A DNA stretch of 19,263 nt from QWPT01 sp046337925 (lineage in GTDB: Bacteria; Planctomycetota; Phycisphaerae; Phycisphaerales; SM1A02): assembly GCA_046337925.1 (NCBI GenBank), contig JBKCZS010000012.1, positions 1-19,263 of the forward strand, read 5' to 3'. Under the pieces are notes generated by a model, which was not told where the DNA came from, searched no databases, and saw nothing but the letters and a program-made list of their open reading frames with translations. The position numbers and the translations under genes are program-made. Of the stretch, positions 8,095-15,087 are shown piece by piece. The stretch's first letter is position 1. Every line of letters begins with the position of its first letter.

Positions 8095-9882
8095 ATGCCT
8101 CACTCGCAGCCCCAGCCCAAGCCCATGCAGACGGTGAAGGGGATCCCCGTGTCCCCGGGCATCGTGATCGCGCGGGCCTTCGTGCTCGGTGAGGCGGAAA
8201 CCCATGTCCCCTACCGCGAGATCGAGGAACGCGAGATCGAGACCGAGCTCGTCCGTCTCGATGGCGCGCTCCGCGACGCATCGGCCGACCTCGTCCTGCT
8301 GCGCGACCGCACCGAGCAGCAGCTCGGGCGCGAGGCCGCCAAGATCTTCGGCTTTCACCTCGGCCTCGCGCAGGACCCGTCGCTCCTTGGTCCCATGCGC
8401 GAGCGCATCCGCCGCGACCGCGTGAACGCCGAGGTCGCGGTCGCGGACAGCTTCAAGAAGGTCACCGACCAGTTCAAGGCGATCGGCAACGAGGTCTTCC
8501 GCCAGAAGGCGAACGATGTCCTCGACCTCGAGCGCCGCGTGCTCGGCAAGCTGATGGGCGAGAACGAGTCGCGCCTCTCCGCGCTCACGGAGCCGGTCAT
8601 CATCATCGCGCACGAGCTCACGCCGTCGCAGACGGCGGGCATGGATCGCAAGAAGATCCTCGGCATCGCCACCGACCTCGGCGGCCGCACGAGCCACACC
8701 TCGATCGTGGCGCGCGCGATCGAGAGTCCCTGCGTCGTCGGCTGCCAGCGCGTGATGCAGCGCGCCGAGGACGGCGACCTCGTGATCGTCGACGGCGACA
8801 CCGGCGTCGTGGTGGTGCGGCCCGATGAACGCACGCTCGAGGAATACCGCAGCCAGCAGGACCGCTTCTCGCACTACCGCGCGATCCTGCGCGAGACCGC
8901 GCGCCTCGAGGCCGTCACCAAGGACGGCACGCGCATCAAGCTGCTCGGCAACATCGAGTTCCCGCACGAGGTCGAGAATGTGCTCGCCAACGGCGGCGAC
9001 GGCGTCGGCCTCTACCGCACCGAGTTCCTCTACCTGACGAACGACCACGAGCCGAGCGAGGACGAGCAGTACCGCGCGTACCGCCACACGCTCGAACTGC
9101 TCGCGGGCCGGCCGTGCACGATCCGCACCCTCGATCTCGGCGCAGACAAGTACACCCAGCAGCGCGCCCACGAGCCCGAGCGCAATCCGTTCCTCGGGCT
9201 CCGCTCGATCCGCTACTGCCTCGCCCACCGCGAGATGTTCAAGACGCAGCTGCGCGCGATCCTGCGCGCGAGCGCGCATGGGCCGCTCAAGGTGATGTTC
9301 CCGCTCGTCTCCACGGTCATGGAACTTCGGCAGGCGAAGATGATCCTCAACGATGTCTGCGAGGAACTCGAGGAGGAAGGCATCGCCTTCGACCGCGGCA
9401 TCCAGACCGGAATCATGGTCGAGGTGCCGAGCGCGGCGCTCCTCGCCCGGGCCTTTGCCCAGGAATGTTCGTTCTTTTCGATCGGAACCAACGACCTCAT
9501 CCAGTACACGCTGGCGGTCGACCGCGGGAACGAGCGGGTGGCGAATCTGTACACCGGGGCCTCCCCGGCCGTCCTTTATCTGGTCAAGCAGGTCGTCCGC
9601 GCCGGCCGCCGCGCCAATATCGATGTGTCGCTGTGCGGCGAAATCGCGGGCGAGGCCATCTACACGATGTTGCTGATCGGCCTGGGGTTGCGTACACTCT
9701 CGCTTGTCCCGAGTCAGATCCCGCTCATCAAGCGCGTGATCCGGTCCGTCGACATCCACCAGTGCGAAGAGCTGGCCCGCCGGGTCGGTTCCTTCGATTC
9801 CGAGCGGCAGGTGCTTACCACTCTCCGCGACGAACTAAGAAAGGTCGACCCCGACTCCTTTGGGGGCTGGATCGCCGAATAA
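8095..9882 (+). CDS. ptsI: Phosphoenolpyruvate-protein phosphotransferase (PTS enzyme I)
   Basis: 595 residues. The enzyme takes phosphate from PEP onto its own histidine and passes it to HPr. The N-terminal HPr-binding and phospho-His region begins KGIPVSPGIVIARAFVLGE, and the active histidine is His201 in DLGGRTSHTSIVARA. The C-terminal PEP-binding barrel shows GVGLYRTEFLY (Arg308), NPFLGLRSIR (Arg370), the metal site GIMVEVPSAA (Glu443), FFSIGTNDLIQYTLAVDR and the catalytic Cys514 in SLCGEIAGE. All key residues are present. No HPr, HPr kinase or sugar permease gene is nearby. ATG 8095 has no Shine-Dalgarno; TAGACT lies 10 nt upstream, so a nearly leaderless transcript is possible. ATG 8125 is an alternative start that removes ten low-complexity residues. 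Confidence 0.97.
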   Translation: MPHSQPQPKPMQTVKGIPVSPGIVIARAFVLGEAETHVPYREIEEREIETELVRLDGALRDASADLVLLRDRTEQQLGREAAKIFGFHLGLAQDPSLLGPMRERIRRDRVNAEVAVADSFKKVTDQFKAIGNEVFRQKANDVLDLERRVLGKLMGENESRLSALTEPVIIIAHELTPSQTAGMDRKKILGIATDLGGRTSHTSIVARAIESPCVVGCQRVMQRAEDGDLVIVDGDTGVVVVRPDERTLEEYRSQQDRFSHYRAILRETARLEAVTKDGTRIKLLGNIEFPHEVENVLANGGDGVGLYRTEFLYLTNDHEPSEDEQYRAYRHTLELLAGRPCTIRTLDLGADKYTQQRAHEPERNPFLGLRSIRYCLAHREMFKTQLRAILRASAHGPLKVMFPLVSTVMELRQAKMILNDVCEELEEEGIAFDRGIQTGIMVEVPSAALLARAFAQECSFFSIGTNDLIQYTLAVDRGNERVANLYTGASPAVLYLVKQVVRAGRRANIDVSLCGEIAGEAIYTMLLIGLGLRTLSLVPSQIPLIKRVIRSVDIHQCEELARRVGSFDSERQVLTTLRDELRKVDPDSFGGWIAE

Positions 9883-10019
9883 GGCGCTCCGGAACCACCC
9901 CACGCGGGCCGAGCCGACCGAAACAACCGAGTTTTTCAGCCCCGAACCTGAGGCCGTTCGCGTTGGCGCGTTGCGCCACCCTGAACAGGATGAACAGACC
10001 TCTGGCAAGGCTGGGCGAT

Positions 10020-10050
10020 TCCCGGAGTCCGCGCGATTGCGCGACCGGGA
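10020..10050 (+). other. Two-tier hairpin in the RNase E/G leader
   Basis: The outer stem is TCCCGG (10020-10025) with CCGGGA (10045-10050). The inner stem is CGCGC (10030-10034) with GCGCG (10039-10043), around a GATT loop. The only interruptions are AGTC on one side and A on the other. Confidence 0.6.
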
Positions 10051-10104
10051 GTCGGAAGGAACATCGCGTGCGCCGCTGCGCGCGCCTCGAGTGAACCGCC
10101 TCTG

Positions 10105-10126
10105 GCGCCCCTGAAGCAAGGGGCGC
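10105..10126 (+). other. Perfect 8-bp hairpin, terminator or leader stem
   Basis: GCGCCCCT (10105-10112) pairs with AGGGGCGC (10119-10126) around the loop GAAGCA. It is followed by GAGGTCCGGG, not by a T-run. Confidence 0.55.
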
Positions 10127-10167
10127 GAGGTCCGGGCGAGGTGCCTCCAGCAAGCACGCGACGCAAG

Positions 10168-10184
10168 CGCGCGGATTCCGCGCG
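10168..10184 (+). other. Perfect 7-bp hairpin in the RNase E/G leader
   Basis: CGCGCGG-ATT-CCGCGCG. Flanking CACGC (10155-10159) and GCGTG (10196-10200) could extend the structure. Confidence 0.5.
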
Positions 10185-10392
10185 TGCCACGCGATGCGTG
10201 TGCCTCTGCCACGACCTTGTCGCCGGCGGGCTTGCTCCGAGGGTCTGCGCCCGTCGCGCATCGACCTCCCCCAGCCAGACCAGGATCCTTCAGTGCGGTG
10301 CGCTCCGAGGCAACGCCGTGCGTTGACCGTTCCGGGCGTGCTGCGCACACGGCCTCGCACCACTGGCTACGCGCCAGAGAAGCGAACGAGTC

Positions 10393-13300
10393 ATGCAGAA
10401 CGACAGCATTCAGAACGACAGCAACCCGAATCCCGAGATGGAACACGATGGGACCCGCAACGCGGGCGGCACGCACCCCGCGGAGCACGCGGTCGACATC
10501 CCGGTCGATCTCGATCCGATGGACATTCCCGATGCGGACGACGGCGACGCCGGTTCGCGCGTGAGCATCCTCGATGAACTCGCCGACGCGCCCGAGCGCG
10601 AGATGAGCGACGAAGAGCGCCAGGCGCTCGAGGCGGAGGCGCAGGAGGCTGCGGCCGAGGCGCAGGAGGCTGCGGCCGACGCCGACGAGGCCGCCGCCGC
10701 GTACGCGCGCGCCTCGATGCGCGACTTCGACAAGCCCGTCGAGGAATCCCCCGTCGACGAGGGCGATGGCCCGGTGATGGTCCAGCGCGAGAAGCCCAAG
10801 CAGCTCGTGGTGGTGAACGATGTGCCCGGCGACGAGATGCGCATCGCGATCCTCGAGCAGGGCAAGCTCGCCCAGTTCTACGGCGAGCGCGCGAGCAACT
10901 CGACGAATGTCGGCTCGATCTACAAGGCGCGCGTCGTCAATGTCGAGCCGGCCATCCAGGCCGCCTTCGTCGACTTCGGCGAGGGCGCGAACGGCTTCCT
11001 CCACATCTCCGACCTCCATCCGAAGTACTTCCCCGGCGCCAAGCGCGACGGCGGCGAGCGCACCGAGAAGGTCGGGCGCAAGATCCCGCGCCGCGCGCGG
11101 CCGATGATGCAGGACGCGCTCAAGCGCGGCCAGGAGATCATCGTCCAGGTCCTCAAGGAAGGCCTCGGCTCGAAGGGTCCGACGGTCACGAGCTATCTCT
11201 CGATCCCGGGGCGCCTCCTCGTGATGATGCCCGACATGGACAATGTCGGCGTCTCCCGCAAGGTCGACGACGAGGAAGGCCGCCGCAAGATGCGGAAGAT
11301 CCTCGACTCGCTCAACCTGCCCGAAGGCTTCGGCTTCATCCTCCGCACCGCGGGCTTCGACGCCACGCGCAGCGAGCTCGCGCGCGACGCGCAGTACCTC
11401 ACCCGGCTCTGGCAGGTGATGGAGAAGCGCATGAACGCCGTCGGCGCGCCGTGCCAGCTCTACACCGAGGGCGACATCCTGCTCCGCACGATCCGCGACT
11501 CGATCGACGCGTCGGTCGACGGCATCGTGGTCGACAGCGAGCCCGCGTTCCACCGCGCGAAGGCGTTCCTCGAGGTCGTCGCCCCGAAGGCCGCGACCAG
11601 GGTCCACTACTACGACCGCCGCATGCCGGTCTTCCACGCGTTCGATGTCGAGCGCCAGGTCGACACGATCCACGCGCGCGAAGTGCCCCTGCCCTCCGGC
11701 GGCGCGCTCGTCATCGACCAGGCCGAGGCGCTGGTCGCGATCGATGTGAACTCGGGCCGCTCGCGCAGCGCCCGCGACAGCGAGACGAACGCGTACCAGA
11801 CCAACCAGGAGGCCGTCGACGAGATCGCGCGCCAGCTGCGCCTGCGCGACCTCGGCGGCGTCGTGATCTGCGACCTGATCGACATGCGCTCGGCGAAGCA
11901 CCGCCGCGACATCGAGGAGCGCCTCAAGAAGAACCTCTCGCGCGACCGCGCCAAGACGACCGTCTCGCAGATCAGCGAGTTCGGCATCGTCGAGCTCACG
12001 CGCCAGCGCATGCGCCCGAGCATCCGCAAGGCGCACTACATCGACTGCCCGCACTGCGCGGGGCACGGCGAGATCCGCATGCCCGACTCGGTCGCGGCCG
12101 ATGCGATGCGCCGCGTGCAGCTCGTGCTCGACATGGAGAAGGTCTCGCGCATCGAGCTCGTGTGCTCGTCGAAGGTCGCCGCCGTGCTTCTGTCGACGAA
12201 GCGCCGCGCGATGGTCGAGCTCGAGGACCTCTTCTCGAAGAAGATCGGCGTGCGCATCAGCGAGGCGATCGCGGTCGACCGCGTCGACATCTACGCCTAC
12301 GACGACCGCGACGCGGATGTCGAGTTCGACCGCCCGCAGAGGCCGCAGATTCCCGCGCTGGCGAGCCTGCCGACCGAGATCGAGGAAGACGAGGACGAGG
12401 TGCAGCAGGGTTCCCGCGGCGAGCAGCGCGGCGAGGGCGGCGGACGCCGCGGCCGGCGCCGCCGTCGCCGGAAGCCCGCGGCTGCCGACGCGACCTCGAT
12501 CATCCTGTCGGGCGGATTCGACGATCTGCCCGAACTCGACGAGGACGAGCCGAGCATCTCCGAGACGCTCGCGGATTCGCGCGATGACGACGCCGAGGAA
12601 GGCGACGAGAGCGAAGGCGAGGGCGCAGATGGCACGCAGGGCGAGGCACGCGAGGATGGCGAGGGTGGACGCCGTGGGCGTCGCCGGCGCCGGCGTGGCC
12701 GCGGCCGCGACCGCGAAGGTGGAGATCGCGGTGGCGAGCAAGGCTCGCAGCCGCGCCAGCCTCAGCCGCAGCGCGCGCCGAGGCCTGTCGCTCCCCCGCC
12801 GCCGCCGCGCGAGCCGAGCGAGCCGATCCGTGTCCACGCGATCGCCAAGGAGATCGAGCTCACGAGCAAGGAAGTCCTCGCGAAGTGCGCCGAACTCGGC
12901 ATCGAGGTGAAGGGTCACCAGTCGCAGCTCACCGGCGAGCAAGGCGACGAGATCCGCAAGGCGTACGGCAAGCCGCCGTTCGATGTGCCCGAGCCGACGC
13001 CGGAGCCCGAGCCCGCTGCGGACACGCAGGGTGGCGGCGAAGGCGGCGAGCCTGGCGAAGGCGGAAGGCGCAAGCGCCGTCGTCGTCGCCGTCGTGGCGG
13101 CCGCGGTCGCGATCGCGACGGTGCGCAGCCCGATGGGGCAGGCGATGGCGGTGATTCGGGTGGCGGCGACGCTGCATCCGAGGACGACGCCCAGGCATTC
13201 GACGGTGCGGATCTTGACGCGGGCGACGAGCCCGGCGACGAGAGCGGTTCCGCCGGCGAGGGCGAAGACGCTGGAGACGGCGAGTCGTCGGAGGACGGCG

Positions 13301-13788
13301 AGTCCGGTGATGGAGGTGGCGGCGAAGGTGGCGGCGAAGGTGGTGGTGAGGGTGGCGGTGAGGGCGGCGGTCGCCGTCGACGCCGACGACGCCGTGGCGG
13401 CCGCGGCCGAAACCGCGACCGTGGCGATGGCGAGAACCGCCCCGAGAACCGAACCGAGAACCGAACCGAGAACCGCACTGAAAGCCGCGGCGAGAACCGC
13501 GGCGAAAACCGCAACCAGAATCGCGACGGGAATCGCGATCGAAACCGCGATCAGAGCCGCGGCGACAACCGCAACCAGAACCGCGACCGAAACCGCGACC
13601 GAAACCGCGAAGGAAACCGTGACGGAAACCGCGGCGAGGGCAATCGCCGGAGCGAAGCGCCTGCGCCAAGTCCCGCGCCCGCGCCCGCGCCGGCCCCTGC
13701 ACCCGCTCCGCGTCCGCGCTCGCTGTACGGCGGCCGCGTGCGCAAGCTGTCGCCGGGCGAGATGCCAAAGGGCGGCGGTGACGAGTGA
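10393..13788 (+). CDS. rne: Ribonuclease E/G family endoribonuclease with long charged tail and embedded IF2_N-like domain
   Basis: 1131 residues. Residues 1-145 are an acidic Ala/Glu-rich extension. The catalytic core starts MRIAILEQGKLAQFY; the S1 RNA-binding part spans about 170-270 (GSIYKARVVNVEPAIQAAFV then DFGEGANGFL). The 5'-sensor region contains ILRTAG (318-320). The catalytic Asp residues lie in AIDVNSG (Asp451) and CDLIDM (Asp494/Asp497), and the zinc link is CPHC (552-555), used in the parent family for tetramer formation. From about 660 the protein is disordered: four Arg-rich blocks (about 683-694, 757-775, 890-905, 993-1010) alternate with acidic stretches. Between blocks two and three lies PIRVHAIAKEIELTSKEVLA (about 811-830), continuing to LGIEVKGHQSQL, which matches the IF-2 N-terminal module. 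Tetrapeptide repeats and an Ala-Pro run close the tail. The role, mRNA decay and rRNA processing, follows from the family. dxr follows after 54 bp. Confidence 0.96.
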   Translation: MQNDSIQNDSNPNPEMEHDGTRNAGGTHPAEHAVDIPVDLDPMDIPDADDGDAGSRVSILDELADAPEREMSDEERQALEAEAQEAAAEAQEAAADADEAAAAYARASMRDFDKPVEESPVDEGDGPVMVQREKPKQLVVVNDVPGDEMRIAILEQGKLAQFYGERASNSTNVGSIYKARVVNVEPAIQAAFVDFGEGANGFLHISDLHPKYFPGAKRDGGERTEKVGRKIPRRARPMMQDALKRGQEIIVQVLKEGLGSKGPTVTSYLSIPGRLLVMMPDMDNVGVSRKVDDEEGRRKMRKILDSLNLPEGFGFILRTAGFDATRSELARDAQYLTRLWQVMEKRMNAVGAPCQLYTEGDILLRTIRDSIDASVDGIVVDSEPAFHRAKAFLEVVAPKAATRVHYYDRRMPVFHAFDVERQVDTIHAREVPLPSGGALVIDQAEALVAIDVNSGRSRSARDSETNAYQTNQEAVDEIARQLRLRDLGGVVICDLIDMRSAKHRRDIEERLKKNLSRDRAKTTVSQISEFGIVELTRQRMRPSIRKAHYIDCPHCAGHGEIRMPDSVAADAMRRVQLVLDMEKVSRIELVCSSKVAAVLLSTKRRAMVELEDLFSKKIGVRISEAIAVDRVDIYAYDDRDADVEFDRPQRPQIPALASLPTEIEEDEDEVQQGSRGEQRGEGGGRRGRRRRRRKPAAADATSIILSGGFDDLPELDEDEPSISETLADSRDDDAEEGDESEGEGADGTQGEAREDGEGGRRGRRRRRRGRGRDREGGDRGGEQGSQPRQPQPQRAPRPVAPPPPPREPSEPIRVHAIAKEIELTSKEVLAKCAELGIEVKGHQSQLTGEQGDEIRKAYGKPPFDVPEPTPEPEPAADTQGGGEGGEPGEGGRRKRRRRRRRGGRGRDRDGAQPDGAGDGGDSGGGDAASEDDAQAFDGADLDAGDEPGDESGSAGEGEDAGDGESSEDGESGDGGGGEGGGEGGGEGGGEGGGRRRRRRRRGGRGRNRDRGDGENRPENRTENRTENRTESRGENRGENRNQNRDGNRDRNRDQSRGDNRNQNRDRNRDRNREGNRDGNRGEGNRRSEAPAPSPAPAPAPAPAPAPRPRSLYGGRVRKLSPGEMPKGGGDE
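10639..10680 (+). repeat. Two 21-bp tandem repeats in the RNase E/G N-terminal extension
   Basis: The two copies differ at only their last base and are in frame. They encode AQEAAAE then AQEAAAD in a helical acidic stretch. Confidence 0.9.
13321..13368 (+). repeat. Four 12-bp Gly-Glu-Gly-Gly repeats in the RNase E/G tail
   Basis: Units such as GGCGAAGGTGGC encode GEGG four times (residues about 977-992), directly before the fourth Arg-rich block. Confidence 0.9.
13429..13632 (+). repeat. Seventeen 12-bp repeats encoding xxNR in the RNase E/G tail
   Basis: Seventeen contiguous in-frame 12-bp units encode GENR, PENR, TENR, TENR, TESR, GENR, GENR, NQNR, DGNR, DRNR, DQSR, GDNR, NQNR, DRNR, DRNR, EGNR and DGNR (residues 1013-1080). 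The third and fourth codons (AAC/AGC and CGC/CGA) are nearly fixed while the first two drift between acidic and polar residues. Confidence 0.93.
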
Positions 13789-13842
13789 TCCGGCGTTGAA
13801 CGCGCGCCCAAGTTCCGATTCCAAGCCCGGCTGAACCGAATC

Positions 13843-15018
13843 ATGCAACGCAGACGCGTCTTCATCCTCGGCTCCACCGGCTCGATCGGCACGAGCGCGC
13901 TCGATGTGGTGCGCGACTTCGCGCGGCGCACGGGCGAGGCTCGCGGCATCCAGTTCGAGATCGTGGGCCTCGCGGCCGCGAGGAACGGCGATCTTCTGTC
14001 CGCACAGGCGCGCGAGTTGTCGGCGCAGTGCGTCGCCGTCGTCGACGACGGCGCGTCGCTCGACCTCCCCTCGGGCACGCGCGTCTTCCGCGGCCGCGAC
14101 GCGGCATGCGACATGCTCGCGGCCTGCGCGCGACGCGGAGACCTCGTCCTCGCGGCGATGGTCGGCGCCGCCGGCATCCGCCCGACGCTCGTCGCGATCG
14201 AGCAAGGCTGCGACATCGCGCTCGCGAACAAGGAGACGCTCGTCGCCGCAGGCGCCGTCGTCATGCCGGCGGTCGCGCGCGCGGGCATCCGGCTCGTCCC
14301 CGTCGACAGCGAGCACAACGCGCTCTTCCAGTGCCTCAAGGCCTCGACCTCGATGGACGAGGTCCGCCGCGTGGTGCTCACCGCATCGGGCGGCCCCTTC
14401 CGCTCGAGGACGCGCGAGGAGATGGCGGTCGCGACCGTCGACGACGCCCTGGCGCATCCGACCTGGCGCATGGGCCCGAAGGTGACGATCGACAGCGCGT
14501 CGCTCATGAACAAGGCGCTCGAACTCGTCGAGGCCCATTGGCTCTTCGGGCTCGGCAGCGACCGCATCGATGCGATCATCCACCCCCAGTCGATCGTGCA
14601 TGGATTCGTCGAGTACCTCGACGGCAGCGTGCTCGCGCAGCTCTCGCCGCCCGACATGCGCACGCCGATCCAGCAGGCCATGTGCGACCCGGAGCGGTTC
14701 GACGGCCCGTCGCGCAAGCTCGACTTCTCCGCGCTCAGGTCGCTCGACTTCCAGCCCGTCGACCTGCAGCGGTTCCCCGCCATCCAGCTTGCCCACCGCG
14801 TGATCGGCGCGGGCGGCTCGAGCGGCGCCGTGTTCAACGCCGCAAACGAAGTGGCGGTCGCGGCATTCCTCGACCGCAGGATCGGGTTCCTCGAGATCGC
14901 CGAGCTCGTCCGCGACGCGCTCGACGCGATGCCCGTGACGGCGGTCGGCTCACTCGACGATGTGCTTCGCGCCGATGGAGAGGCGCGGGCGCGCACCGAG
15001 GCGATGGTGCGCGCGTAG
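13843..15018 (+). CDS. dxr: 1-deoxy-D-xylulose 5-phosphate reductoisomerase
   Basis: 391 residues, the standard length. It converts DXP to 2-C-methyl-D-erythritol 4-phosphate with NADPH, the committed step of the MEP isoprenoid pathway. The NADPH site is VFILGSTGSIGTSALDVV (Gly10-Gly16). ALANKETLVAAG, VPVDSEHNALFQ (metal-binding Asp and Glu), LTASGGPFR and MNKALELVEAHWLFG are the conserved substrate and metal loops. IIHPQSIVHGFVEYLDGS and MRTPIQQAM complete the active site, followed by the helical C-terminal domain (GAVFNAANEVAVAAFL). All catalytic motifs are intact. The start ATG 13843 is set by the Rossmann strand beginning at residue 5; no Shine-Dalgarno is evident. It lies 54 bp after rne and 69 bp before rseP. 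The dxr-rseP neighbourhood is common in bacteria, but the cdsA and uppS genes often found with it are absent here. Confidence 0.98.
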   Translation: MQRRRVFILGSTGSIGTSALDVVRDFARRTGEARGIQFEIVGLAAARNGDLLSAQARELSAQCVAVVDDGASLDLPSGTRVFRGRDAACDMLAACARRGDLVLAAMVGAAGIRPTLVAIEQGCDIALANKETLVAAGAVVMPAVARAGIRLVPVDSEHNALFQCLKASTSMDEVRRVVLTASGGPFRSRTREEMAVATVDDALAHPTWRMGPKVTIDSASLMNKALELVEAHWLFGLGSDRIDAIIHPQSIVHGFVEYLDGSVLAQLSPPDMRTPIQQAMCDPERFDGPSRKLDFSALRSLDFQPVDLQRFPAIQLAHRVIGAGGSSGAVFNAANEVAVAAFLDRRIGFLEIAELVRDALDAMPVTAVGSLDDVLRADGEARARTEAMVRA

Positions 15019-15087
15019 CATCCCGCCGTTCCGTCCGTCCCTTCCAGCCACCCTCGCCGCGCCCCGCTTCCAACCGAAAGACCTGCC

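Larger units (their letters stand above)
9883..10392 (+). promoter_or_regulatory. 510-bp structured region between ptsI and the RNase E/G gene (probable long 5' leader)
   Basis: No protein gene is credible here. The plus strand is rich in hairpins: TGGCGC-gtt-GCGCCA (9964-9978); a two-tier stem TCCCGG...CGCGC-gatt-GCGCG-a-CCGGGA (10020-10050); GCGCCCCT-gaagca-AGGGGCGC (10105-10126); and CGCGCGG-att-CCGCGCG (10168-10184), possibly enclosed by CACGC...GCGTG. I see no match to tmRNA, RNase P RNA, SRP RNA, a TPP or cobalamin riboswitch, or tRNA. In enterobacteria rne has a long leader with hairpins through which RNase E represses its own mRNA, and a similar role here is inference. The 10105-10126 hairpin could instead end the ptsI transcript, although no T-run follows. 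Confidence 0.5.

Noticed and set aside
9960..10025. ACCCTGAACAGGATGAACAG region as a TPP riboswitch
   Set aside because: It only loosely resembles part of the TPP consensus; the CTGAGA box and the TAAT-CCAGCG-AGGGA segments are missing, and the downstream gene has no thiamine link.
10126..10160. GAGGTCCGGGCGAGG as the start of RNase P RNA
   Set aside because: The conserved GAGGAAAGTCCGGGC is not matched (AAAG is missing) and no ACAGAAA counterpart is found nearby.
9835..14796. Minus-strand open frame of 1653 codons antisense to ptsI, the RNase E/G gene and dxr
   Set aside because: Its translation is low-complexity Arg/Ala/Val sequence without domains, and the plus strand holds well-conserved genes with complete motifs. 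Long antisense frames are expected when third codon positions are almost all G or C.
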